NCBI RefSeq assembly: GCF_032854445.1
Contig: NC_088300.1
Coordinates: 806,001-870,000, forward strand
Source of the DNA: Liolophura sinensis
Lineage: Eukaryota; Mollusca; Polyplacophora; Chitonida; Chitonidae
Direction: 5' to 3'
DNA length: 64,000 bases
Below, piece by piece: positions 27,301 to 37,200 of this stretch (position 1 is the stretch's first letter; every line of letters begins with the position of its first letter). Position numbers and translations under genes: made by a program. The notes under the pieces are model-generated. The model was not told the origin of the DNA. It worked only from the letters and a program-made list of their open reading frames with translations, and did no database searches.

Positions 27301-29647
27301 TACAAACGTAATCTCAGGAAAATTAAATTATTGGTTTGTAAAACAATCTTCCAAAGAAAATTAAAAGCATGTGAATTAATCAATTGATTTTAGTGAAAAG
27401 CACAAACCATATGAAACAGATGAGTATAACAAACAATTGCCACTGTGTGAACGGCACTTTATCATTTACAGATGCAATGCAACATGTTTAAAGTAGAAGG
27501 TAACCTTTCTTTGACACCCAGGAGAAATGAATTAAATATTAACATTTACATAAATCTATGCCATTTTAATGTAACTCACACTCATCTGTGTTGACAAAAA
27601 CCATTCCATCTGTGAGACAGAACATTGTCATCATTACCATCAGTGACCCCACCATCCTCACCTTCAGCGGGATTCTGCAAGACAAATAACATCAACACAC
27701 AGTGATTAGTATCCAGGTAATATGATCATACCTCATCAAAAACAGGTAATCCATGAAGCATAAGAACATAACATTGATGTGGGTTTGCAGAGCGGGAACG
27801 CAAGACATCAAGGATATTTTTGGTCTTTAGAAACCCATAGATCATAGAAATGTATCGATCAACATCTGGTATCATTTTGGTCAGGTCTGGACTAAGTTTC
27901 ACTGTCAATATTTAAGTTTGATTGCATTTTTAAATATATATTCAAATGATCAGCCCACAGTTACAGAAACTTATGTCCAGGTAATTTGTTTTAATTTCTG
28001 TGAACTGAAGGCCATGTTTTTACTCTGCAAAAGCACGCACCCCATAAAATCCTAGTGATGAATAAATCTTATATGTAAATCAAAACACAGGTAACAGATC
28101 TCCTTGGCCTAGACTGTAAGATATTTACTATTTTGGCATTACACACTGTCAACATTTAACATTTCACACACAAACACCACATGCATGTCAACATTTAACA
28201 TTTCACAAACGAACACCACATACATGCCAACGTTGAACAATTAACACATGATCACCACATGCATGTCAATGTTTAACATTTCACACATGAACACCACATG
28301 CATGTCAACACTGGATATTTCACACATGAACACCACATGCATGTCAACATTTAATATTTCACACATGAACACCACATGCATGTCAACATTTCACATTTCA
28401 CACACAAACACCACATGCATGTCAACATTTAACATTTCACAAACAAACACCACATACATGCCAACGTTGAACAATTAACACATGATCACCACATGCATGT
28501 CAATGTTTAACATTTCACACATGAACACCACATGCATGTCAACATTTAACATTTCACACATGAACACCACATGCATGTCAACATTTAACATTTCACACAT
28601 GAACACCACATGCTTGTCAAGGTTGAACCTTTCACACACGAACACCACAAGCATGTCAATCTTGAACTTTTCCCACATGAACACCACATGTTTGTCAATG
28701 TTGAACATTTCACACTATCACCACATGTTTGTCAACGTTGAACATTTCACACACGAACACCACATGCATGTCATTGTTGAACCTTTCACACACGAACACC
28801 ACATGCATGTCATTGTTGAACCTTTCACACATGAACACCACATGCTTGTCAACATTGAACATTTCACATGATCACCACATGCATGTCAATGTTGAACTTT
28901 TCACACATGAACACCACATGCTTGTCAATGTTGAACATTTCACACATGAACACCACATGCATGTCAATGTTGAACTTTTCCCACATGAACACCACATGCT
29001 TGTCAATGTTGAACATTTCACACTATCACCACATGTTTGTCAATGTTGAACATTTCACACACGATCACCACGTGCATGTCAATGTTGAACTTTTCACACA
29101 TGAACACCACATGCATTTCAACACTGAACATTTCACACCACATGCATGTCAACATTGAACATTTCACACATGAACACCACATGCATGTCAACATTGGATA
29201 TTTCACACATGGACATCACATGCTTGTCAACGTTGAACATTTGACACCACATGCCTGTCCACGATGACCATTTCACACCAGATGCATGTCAACATCGAAC
29301 ATTTCACACATGAACACCAAATGCTTGCCAACCTTGAACAATTAACACATGATCACCACATGCATGTCAATGTTTAACATTTCACACATGAACACCAGGG
29401 GCCTCCGTGGCTCAGTCGGTTAAAGCGCTAGCGCAGCGTAATGACCCAGGAGTCTCTCACCAATGCGGTCGCTGTGAGTTCAAGTCCAGCTCATGCTGGC
29501 TTCCTCTCCGGCCGTACGTGAGAAGGTCTGTCAGCAACCTGCGGATGGTCGTGGGTTTCCTCCGGGCTCTGCCCGGTTTCCACCCACCATAATGCTGGCC
29601 GCCGTCGTATGAGTGAAATATTCTTGAGTACGGCGTAAAACACCAAT

Positions 29648-29687
<40 letters not shown>

Positions 29688-31756
29688 GAACACCACATGC
29701 ATGTCTACATGGATATTTCACACATGGACATCACATGCTTGTCAACGTTGAACCTTTCACACATGAACACCACATGTTTGTCAACATTGAACATTTCACA
29801 TGATCACCACATGCATGTCAATGTTGAACTTTTCACACATGAACACCACATGCTTGTCAATGTTGAACATTTCACACACGAACACCACATGCTTGTCAAT
29901 GTTGAACATTTCACACACGAACACCACATGCATGTTACTGTTTAACCTTTCACACATGAACACCACATGCTTGTCAACATTGAACATTTCACACATGATC
30001 ACCACATGCGTGTCAACACTGAACATTTCACACCACATGCATGTCAACATTGAACATTTCACACATGAACACCAAATGCATGCCAACCTTGAATATTTCA
30101 CACATGGACATCACATGCTTGTCAACGTTGAACATTTCACACCACATGCTTGTCAACGATGAACATTTCACACCACATGCTTGTCAACATTGAACATTTC
30201 ACATCACATGCATGCCAACGTTGAACATTTCACACCACATGCATGTCAACGTTGAACATTTCACACCACATGCATGGACACCATATGCGTGATATGTACA
30301 GTGTAAAATTATAGTTGGATATGTTACATAAAGTACAGAAATATAAAACGAGTGGCTAATTAAAGCATCAGCAGTGTGGTGAGTTTAATGATTATTTACA
30401 TGTGACATTTGATAGTGTCCTACTTACAGGTTTACAAGCATGGCATTCAGCAAGATGAAGATTAAGTTGGGGACGGTGCTGGCAATGGCAATGTAAGCCT
30501 CGAAGGATGCCTGTAGATCTGTGCTGACTTCCTCGTCATGGTGGATGTAGTCTACAGGCAAGCTGGTGTTCCTTAACTTGAACTGAAAATACTAACAGAA
30601 CACACAACATCCTCGTCAGCACAAAAGGATTAATGATAATATTACCCGAAATGAAACTCAAAAATTAAATCTGACTCTTCACGTAAGATGTACACATTTA
30701 TTTGGTGTGAAATATGAAAAAAAATGTTAACTGCATATAACGTACGAGAAAAATATTAAGCTTGTATCAGAAAGATAATTATTTAACAAAGCAATTTTTG
30801 TACACAAAAACATGTTATGTTTAGCTATAGCTCTGACAAAAAGGATAGACTGAATTTTACAAACTGGAAATATGGAATTACTTGACAAAGCAAGCCGTGG
30901 ATTTCCACTACTCACCAGCATACATCACATTGCAGAAGTAGGAAATAATGTGATTAAAGCTACACATGTATGTGTCTTCAGGACCTACAAATTCCCCTAA
31001 AAACTCTTATTTTAGTTTTTCTTTGGCACCCACATGACAAACACATGAATTCAAAGAGAAGCCAACAGTGCAGGAAAATACTGATCCTTTGCGCAGACAT
31101 TTTTTACTGAAGGGTTAAATACCTTTAATACACAACACCAACGACTTACTTGTTTAGCAGTTATGAAAAAATTCCATGGCAATAGTGATCCCACGCCCAG
31201 AAGGTAGAAGATTAAATACACTGTATGGCACCTGTAAGAGAAAGGTAGACCTGGCAACATTCACAGACCTAATTCATGGTTGTGAACTCTTAACCTTTTA
31301 ACTTAATAGCCTGACCAATATGTAAATTAATTTTATCTTTCAATGTGCAGAATGTCAAAGCTGTTCGATTTGGAAGAAACGAGATAATCTGAAAGCACAA
31401 TCTACACCGCCTACTTCATGACAAAAATGGAACGGCCCGAACCTTGATGATTTTCCAATCTGACTACGCTTTGTTTACAACTTTCCGGTTTTGATGTTCA
31501 GGTTTCTGGAGGTATGTTAGAAAATTGCTAAATCTATTGAAAATAGTTGTCAACTGAATTCAAAGAGAAGTCAACACTCTGTTAAAACAAGTTTTGGCTT
31601 GAAATAAAGAGTTCCTGTGTTTGCTGTTTTCCATAACTGCTTGCATGACTCTATGAGTGAATAAAGAGGACAGTAACTCCAGCAATAGCTTTATTACCTG
31701 TCAGGTGGAATATAACGCACACGTGCTAACAAAGAGTCCTTCCTCTCATCCTCCAT
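9225..31756 (-). CDS. SLC29A-like: Equilibrative nucleoside transporter (SLC29/ENT family)
   Basis: ENTs are plasma-membrane or organelle carriers with 11 membrane segments that move nucleosides down their gradient. Thirteen coding exons on the minus strand, in order: 31698-31756, 31150-31231, 30428-30591, 27580-27674, 25834-25884, 25148-25233, 22941-23087, 22598-22619, 20722-20861, 17709-17823, 16391-16476, 13707-13909, 9225-9315. They sum to 1341 nt (446 codons plus stop), close to human ENT1 at 456. Landmarks: MEDERKD start, [18 protein letters not shown] (TM1), [28 protein letters not shown], an acidic loop with [12 protein letters not shown] before [55 protein letters not shown] and FAERTGAW. 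Exon 1 has only 4 nt before the ATG after an acceptor, so a 5' UTR exon lies upstream. Exons 6 and 11 have been amplified into tandem arrays. The C-terminus looks frameshifted. Which SLC29 paralogue it is cannot be told. Confidence 0.94.
9370..9745 (-). mobile_element. Second SINE family, near full length
   Basis: On the minus strand a tRNA-like head (gcctaatgattagagcgtct, then a box-B-like gaatcaaacccgg) leads into a conserved body with actggttggcccggtgtcag, tggggtgtcatgcctggtgt and cttcggcatgatacttcagc. I recall this body from repeats in bivalve DNA. It lies in the last ENT intron, in the sense orientation. A second copy is at 35525-35740. Confidence 0.65.
9795..11390. repeat. About 43-bp minisatellite in ENT intron 12
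   Basis: About 37 copies of a unit with tgcagagttcctgtacaaca and atgaaagtgacagatatgct. On the gene (minus) strand each unit holds a pyrimidine-rich stretch ending ttgtacag|gaactc, an acceptor-like motif. Unit lengths of 42-45 give long open frames on both strands; the regular CxxHxxHCC-like peptides are repeat artefacts. Confidence 0.9.
11376..11835. repeat. 22-bp minisatellite, distal block
   Basis: About 21 copies of gatatgctgcccactgagga plus ca, abutting the preceding 43-bp array; both share the gatatgctg core. A related block lies at 13188-13650. Confidence 0.9.
11836..13187. other. Unique-looking intron sequence between two related repeat blocks
   Basis: No coding exon recognised. The stretch at about 11880-12000 (attcaatttgaggttg... 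aatattcaaaactcaatttg) resembles 62935-63060 and is probably an old dispersed repeat. Otherwise nothing was seen. Confidence 0.4.
13188..13650. repeat. 22-bp minisatellite, proximal block
   Basis: About 20 copies of agacacactgctcactgagg plus ac, with outer copies reading gatatgctgcccactgagga as in 11376-11835. It lies 57 bp beyond the donor of ENT exon 12 on the gene strand. Confidence 0.9.
14245..16390 (-). repeat. 73-bp array derived from the 3' end and splice donor of ENT exon 11
   Basis: About 29 copies directly after the true exon (16391-16476). On the gene strand each unit reads tgtgttttgcctattca..., then gtaggatggttgctggatgg, then gttcatttg|gtaagttgg. This aligns with the true exon end (tgtgttttgtgctatttaat ... 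aggatggttgctggatgggt tcagttg|gtaagttg). The array therefore repeats about the last 60 bp of the exon plus 9-10 bp of intron. Copies nearest the exon and those farthest away differ in the middle of the unit, and several copies keep a pyrimidine tract ending cag. Those copies carry both an acceptor-like and a donor-like site about 46 bp apart. Confidence 0.9.
17183..17427. mobile_element. MITE-like element with perfect 14-bp terminal inverted repeats
   Basis: Left end ctgtcttagactta (17183-17196) and right end taagtctaagacag (17414-17427) are exact reverse complements, enclosing 217 bp. The interior (gcatttttagagatcaataaatg..., ttggtgctgaaaattttcca) recurs in degenerate form at 53325-53550. No transposase is present. 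I could not see a clear target-site duplication, so the superfamily is unknown. Confidence 0.7.
17508..17686 (+). mobile_element. SINE body and tail
   Basis: Starts gtccagctcatgctagcttc, contains tctccggctgtacgcagga and ggatggtcgtgggtttcccc, and ends aatattcttgagtatggtgt with ataaaataaataaa. It is antisense to the ENT gene, about 25 bp from exon 10. Confidence 0.85.
17935..20240. repeat. 72-bp minisatellite in ENT intron 9
   Basis: About 32 copies of a unit with ggccacggtatgggccatgt, tagagtaactggaggcacga and tgtcaagtcacttgtacccc. Variants (aagtca/aattca/acctca; atggg/ctggag) are shared between distant copies in blocks, suggesting higher-order duplication or gene conversion. It begins about 110 bp upstream of the exon 10 acceptor on the gene strand. 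The unit is a multiple of three, giving spurious open frames. Confidence 0.92.
21118..21330 (-). mobile_element. SINE, minus orientation, diverged
   Basis: Reverse complement of the family: aatatttcacttatatgagg, aaaccaggcagagcctgggg, then ctcacagtgagggcattggt and the degenerate tRNA-like end near cgtgccaacc. It lies in ENT intron 8, in the sense direction of the gene. Confidence 0.8.
22598..22619 (-). CDS. SLC29A-like: 22-nt ENT microexon (exon 8)
   Basis: Bounded by tttgtcag and gtaagac on the gene strand and encoding QFSQFYM plus one base of a Gly codon. It is needed to bridge phase 0 at the end of exon 7 (SLYFL) and phase 1 at exon 9 ([10 protein letters not shown]). The peptide falls where the family has its aromatic-rich stretch after TM6. 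At 22 nt it will be missed by most gene finders. Confidence 0.85.
23400..25233 (-). repeat. Tandem array of a complete ENT coding exon (exon 6), about 17 copies
   Basis: The intact first copy on the gene strand is 25148-25233, with a proper acceptor (ctttgttatag). It encodes the ENT motif containing [19 protein letters not shown]. Downstream follow about sixteen more near-identical 86-bp copies, each separated by 17-18 bp close to gtaggtgtacagtgtag, which itself starts GT and ends AG. Unit length is about 103 bp, longer where C-runs have expanded (for example near 23742 and 24061). Copies differ by a few residues (FPAS/FPGS/FPAR, QAAM/QTAM/QVAM). Some carry indels. Spacers are too short to be spliced as introns. 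Partial remnants occur at 23400-23460. Confidence 0.93.
25262..25465. repeat. About 62-bp tandem repeat, three copies, ENT intron 5
   Basis: Units contain acatactatatatatcta, agtggtaagaggactttctg and gaatgcaacaaccacacat. It lies 30 bp upstream of the exon 6 acceptor on the gene strand. Confidence 0.85.
26025..26385. repeat. About 80-90-bp tandem repeat, four to five copies, ENT intron 4
   Basis: Units contain tattgactgtaatatttgtt, aggtttattggggtataaa and ctgtgcaaacttttgtatgc. The same core (gtttattggggtataaac) recurs at 26950 beyond the neighbouring SINE, so the SINE probably landed in or beside it. Confidence 0.8.
26706..26945 (-). mobile_element. Full-length SINE, minus orientation
   Basis: Read on the minus strand: gggggcctccgtggctcagt (tRNA-like head, box A), box-B region gagtttaagtccagctcatg, conserved body cttcctctccggtcgtacat, then the tail aatattcttgagtatggtgt and a TTTATT-rich end on the + strand. 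An agtttatt direct repeat on both sides may be the target-site duplication. Confidence 0.88.
28140..30285. repeat. 39-bp minisatellite in ENT intron 3, split by a SINE
   Basis: About 47 copies of aacaccacatgcatgtcaac followed by atttaacatttcacacatg, with variants gcttgt, gttgaac and shorter units lacking atgaac. A SINE interrupts it at 29398-29683. Thirteen-codon units open in several frames give [17 protein letters not shown] peptides, which are artefacts. Confidence 0.92.
29398..29683 (+). mobile_element. Full-length SINE inserted into the 39-bp minisatellite
   Basis: The best copy in the window. The head ggggcctccgtggctcagtc has a tRNA box A, and gagttcaagtccagctcat carries box B. The body is cttcctctccggccgtacgt, cagcaacctgcggatggtcg, tgggtttcctccgggctctg; the tail is gaaatattcttgagtacggc, then gtaaaacaccaatc and about 35 A. 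It is flanked by (c)atgaacacca on both sides, which fits a target duplication but is also repeat-unit sequence. The body resembles the deeply conserved Nin-DC-type SINE domain reported from molluscs and other animals; that link is from memory. Confidence 0.93.
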
Positions 31757-31760
31757 TTTA

Positions 31761-34259
31761 CTAAAACAGAAGGAGATATAATTTATAATCATTGTTCACA
31801 AGTACACATCACCTGATTTTGTGTGCCTGGAACAACAGGTGAGTCAACTTCTTTCAAAGTAAAATGGAATTACAATAACAGTAATTTTGGAATCATTTCC
31901 AGCTTCTTCTCCTGTTTTCCCCATCTCTACAATCTTAATTTTGTCAGAATAGGGTGTCTTGAAGACACTCAGTCACTACACATCCTTCCTCCTCCTTCCA
32001 CACACACACATGCTAAAACCATGGTGCAGATGAATCTTTGGTCCTGCTGGATATAAAAATACATCCACAGCTGCAGTATTAAATTATTTGATAACTTTAT
32101 GCCTCCAGATAGTATACAAAACTGATGTACAAACTGTGAACAAATCTATATAATTTATCCATTTTAGTTAACTTTCTCTCACACTTTGGAGAGTCAAATC
32201 ATGTTTCATTCCTATAAACTAATCATTTGAAGATTACAAATCTTCAGATTCTTGTAAATGTTTTTTTTTTTTTTACATCACTGTCCCTCTGTCATTATGA
32301 TGTGTACTTTCATGCAGGAGTATCACACAACTAGTTCACAGAATCTGTAAATACAAAAAGGGTCACCTCAGTTCTATATGCATAATTTAGAACCTAAGCT
32401 CTGGAAACCTGGCGACTCATGCTGAGTCTGGAACTCTGGTTGCAGGCACAACTAGATGTACGTGAAGAAGGTGCCAACATATCATGTTTTCACGGCTGGA
32501 AGTTTTAGAGCTACTAGAACCTGAATATGTTCATGGTACTGCATGACTCAAGCTTCATTAGATGTCTTATTATTTAGACAGTTGAAAACCACACAAATTC
32601 ACTTGGGCGCTGTTCTCACTGCTGTTTTTGCGTAAGTAAAGTGTGTTGGTTCTACTGAAATGGTAAATAAATGCATGTCTGCAGTCTTTAATCATATTCT
32701 ACTTATTAATATATTTGACTGGTGTTTTTGACTCACAAATATTTCACTTGGTGTGCAAAGCCAGCTTTATGGAGGGAGGAAGCCTGGCACAGCCAGAGGC
32801 AACCCACAACCACCCGTAGGTTGTTAGCAGACCTTCCAGTGTATGACTGGAGAGGAATACACAATAACAGGAGAAGTGATACATGTATATTAATTACAGG
32901 CTTATGAACACCAGACACTGTCAGATCCCATACTGCTACATGTAGTAAATCCCAAACTATCAACTTGTAGTTTATCTACGTACATCTCAACATCTTCAGA
33001 TAATTCAAGTTACATATAGAGCTTTTAACACAGCTCTGTTAATGTCATATATCGAAATGAACACCATTTACTGACTGCAAGAACAAATTTCTGAGGCAAG
33101 CTTGTACAAGCATCGTCTGTTAGGATGATAGAATTTTATAAGTCTGGCGGTCTAGGACCCTAAGCATTGAAAACGAGTACATGGAGAGACCGCGGACAGG
33201 TCTGTAACTGACTGTTGTATGCGAAAGTTATATCGTTAGCATACATTACGCTAGTTAGCAAACAATGTCTAATTCACTGGGCTACACTGACAGGAGTTGA
33301 AACTAGTAAAGTGAAGCTTGAGCTGGAGTAGCCAGGTAAAGCGAAACCTGAGCTAATTTTCAGTCACTCACGTAAGTATGAAGTCCTCTACCAGTGAAAT
33401 CAAGCATTCATTCTGGCATCATATGTCTCAATATTTCGTAACTCTATCATCGTTCGTCAACTTAATTTTTTTTCGGCAACTTTGACAAGTGGTTAGTTAC
33501 ACATCTACATGTACCTCACCTCAAACTGTAGCCGTCACCCCTGGAATCTGACTTCACATGGAATGTACTTAAAGGGACGCTACTCTAGATCGGTTTACTG
33601 CAATGGGTTGGCGGGGTGCGAGTGGTGGGTGATGCCTTGGGGCATTTTTTTTACTTATTTATTTATTTAAATTTGGTGGGGATGGCGTCTGTTAAGGCAG
33701 CAATATTTAATGATCGTTTATGAATTTTAACTGATACAAACTGAATGCTTTGTGCAAAAAAAAAAAAAATGAAAACATAAAAAAAAAATGATTGCAATTT
33801 ATCTGTCGTGTATGTCAAAGTTTGTACCATAAAACATTGATTTACGATAACATTCATCAGCTGAGGAATAATGCACAGTTACAATAATAGCTAAAGGAGT
33901 TCAAATAATACATTGTCAGCATTATATAGTCTCGAAATTATTTTGAATAGTTAAAGCTAACTTAATGATGAAAACTTTGATTTTTGTCTTTCTCCCGACC
34001 TATCCCTTTTCTTCTGTTTTTAAATTTCCAATTTAATTTTCTAGTGTAAGTATCTCCAAACCCCATTAAAAAGAAGGAAAATCAAAACTAAGTATCCACA
34101 CACTTGACATACCAAGGTCAGAATGGCTCTTTGACGAATGGGTCCATCAGAGAGACAGCTTTAGCTTATGAAGGCTAAAGGTGTCGCCTGTAACCCACAC
34201 TAGACCGGAACTCCAGTTTCAGGACATGACACACATGCGCAGTTTATCCCACGTGGTCA
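31761..34259. promoter_or_regulatory. Divergent spacer between ENT and WDR43
   Basis: About 2.5 kb separates the ENT start codon (minus) from the WDR43 start (plus). ENT exon 1 is preceded by ttctgttttag, so at least one 5' UTR exon lies here. A minus-strand GTGAGTG donor near 33365-33371 is a candidate end of that exon. A worn SINE is at 32705-32860. The last 150 bp before WDR43 is less AT-rich (ccacactagaccggaact) and is the likely promoter. No TATA box was recognised. Confidence 0.4.
32705..32860 (-). mobile_element. Worn SINE, minus orientation
   Basis: Recognisable pieces in reverse complement: atatttgactggtgttttt tail end, gcctggcacagccagaggc, aacccacaaccacccgtagg, cagaccttccagtgtatgac and tggagaggaa. 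Highly diverged. Confidence 0.65.
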
Positions 34260-37200
34260 ATGATGGCGACCATTGCGCCAACCTCGTACTCCAGAAATGG
34301 GGAATATTTAGTTCATTCTAGTGCTGATGGTGTTATAAAAATCTGGGAAACAGAAACGGGCGTTCTTAGACAAGAATACACACCAAGTTCACATCTGTCA
34401 GCAGCTTGCACTTGTTTGGTGTGGTGTCCAACGAGGACGTCAGAGGTGATTTCCCACCCTATAATATTAGGTTGTTAGTTGTATTAGTTGTCATAGGCTA
34501 AGAAACAGAATTTTATCTTTATTTCCTGTAGTTTACTTATAATCAAAGTAAAAGCACATCTGGCAGACGACGATGGAATGGTACTTAAACACACATGGTC
34601 AGGTGAAGTATTACTTGTGACCTGTAATTCAGGTATATCATGGTGTTGTACTGGTAAAGGCACTAGCTAGGTACATCTCTTCCATTGGAGACTAAACCAA
34701 GCCAGGTACATGACTGAATACCATCAACGCAAATCACCCGGCTAATAGCTGGAATATGACCTTTTACCCTTTGATTTTGCACTGCCATTGCTACTGTGTA
34801 TGTGATGTAGTAGTGATGAAATACCTCCCACTTACTTCAAATCAGTCCCTACGATGCTGCCATTTTCACAGTCAACTTCCATGCTTATCCTTCAAAATGG
34901 ATTTGTTATGCTATTTTAAAATTCTGATATAATCACAACACTTGTGTCCGGCACTGACATCCAGATGATAGTATTTGAGATTCAGTGGCAAGAGGGCATA
35001 GATTGACTTGGAAGGAGCGCATCAAAGTGTTGTTCAACCATGGATGGCCATAACCAGTGTCAGAGCGTGTCCCATTTAACCTGATGCAGTTACCTGGCTT
35101 GTCAAATATTTAGAGGCTGTCAGACCAGCCATTCCAGTGTCATAACTTATACCTTTTCATTTGGTTGTCATCAGGGCAACCATAATCCTAGAACTGGTTG
35201 CTCTGAAATATTTTCACTGGCTCAGAATTTCTTTTTTTGCATCAAAACTCACAAAAGGAATCCAAAACAGCAAAGTTGGACACGAAATTAAAATCTGGCC
35301 TTGTAAACTATGAATTAATGCTATTATATTGTCCATATTAGATAGCTGGATAAATCCTTGCTATAAGCCATCTTTTTTAATAATACAACATGACTGTAAT
35401 TAAACTGTAAAGGGTGGGCCTTTATAGTTTGTCAAAGAGCGCTCTACCATCATTTAACAACCACAAAAGCGTGGCATTCAAATGCAAAACAGAAGTACAT
35501 TCTCCAAGAACGATGAAATTGTGCCATGCTGTGTTATCGCAAGTGTGTGCGGCAAGATGATGTAGAGTTGGTTAATACCGGCTCCATTAGCACACTTGGT
35601 AGATTGTCCGTGGCAGATCCAGGGTCAATCCTGGGTGAAGACACATCTGAGACCTTAAAAGAGGAAGTTGCAACGTGCTTGCCTGGCATTCAGCATGAAG
35701 GGGATAGTGCAGCAACTGGATGAGTTGTTCTGAGATTTGAAAAATTGCTGGGACAGTCAACATTTCCCCAAAAATTAGATAATTTGTCAGTTTTATAATA
35801 ATGTGTTTTTTATACCCTCTTTCAGCGTTGAAAGAAATTGATTCTGCCCGTAAAACAGAAACGTAAATTAGCATGTCCTAATTTGCCAAAGGTTGATGGC
35901 TTTCTCGAGGCACAACGGTTTTCTCCTCCCATTAAACTGACTGCAGTTGTATCAACAAAAAGTTCTTGAGCAACAATCAATAAACAAATAAACACCAGAA
36001 TACCCCAGCTTCCTCCACCAGTGAAAATTGCCAGCAATGTAAAAGTGAAAAATTCTGGAGTATGGCATGTAACAACATTCAGTCTTCTGGATGAGTGAAA
36101 ATGTTATAGTCCTAGTAAATGTGTCATAAGTTTATGATAAAATGACTTGTTTCAGGAATCCCCTCGAAAAAAGAAGAAAAAAAGAAGTCGTCAAAAGTCG
36201 GAAAGTGGCAGTGATGCAGATTTGATAGCTCTGGGTACAACATCTGGTGCGGTTTTACTTTACAGTTACTTAAATGGGGACCTGCAGACTCAACTGGTGA
36301 GAATGGTTATCTCCCCTTGAGAAAAATATTGTTATTCGTGGCTTTGTCGTATAATGGTACAGTTTGATGTAATTTGGACTGTTGTACCTTGGCCTTCATA
36401 ACAAACTTATTGATGTTTTTGTATTATGAATCAAATGATGAACTGACTGATAACATCTTGTCATGTTGAATATAAGCATATACTAATACAATACTTACTA
36501 AGTTAATATGCCACATACTTTCACTAATTGTTTGGTTGCTGTAGCATTTTGCACTGATTTGTGTTTGTCTTCTGTGATCTAAATTTTGTGTGATTAATGT
36601 AGCACAGATATATCTCAATTGTATGTTGGCTGTGGGATCTTACACTGTCCGGTTTATGTCTGTACTCTGTTTTGTTTGTGATGTCCAGGAGAGCAGTCAT
36701 GCTGACCGGATCAATGATGTGTGCTGGTCACCGGACGGTGAGGACGTGTTTGCCTGTTCAAATGATCACCATATTACACAGTGGGACGTGTCGTCCACAA
36801 AAGTCAAACAGTGAGTGCTTTGCTACATTGTACAAACAGTAGTGAGTGCTTTGCTACATTTTACAAACAGTGAGTGCTTCGCTACATTGTAGCTGTTTCA
36901 AATGCTTGAAGCTTTATGATGGCCTACATGTTGTAAGCTCTTCCTTTCAAATCTGACTGATGTATAATGTACACAATCGTTTGGTAGAATTGTCTGTTTT
37001 ATTTGATGTTAACATGGAATGTGTTTGGTTTATTTATGTACCTGTGTGACTACCTTGCTCTTCCTTGTCACTGTAGTGTCTTGTGTTTTTCTGGTATGAT
37101 CAGAAGTTCCTCACCGTTTGTTTTCAGCAAGTGGAAGGCAGATAAGGGCATTGTTCATTCAGTTTGTTGTTCACATCAGTACCTTATCTCGGCGGGTCGA

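Noticed and set aside
28140..30285. Possible CRISPR-like array of regularly spaced units
   Set aside because: Units are contiguous and diverged with no unique spacers, and the genome is animal.
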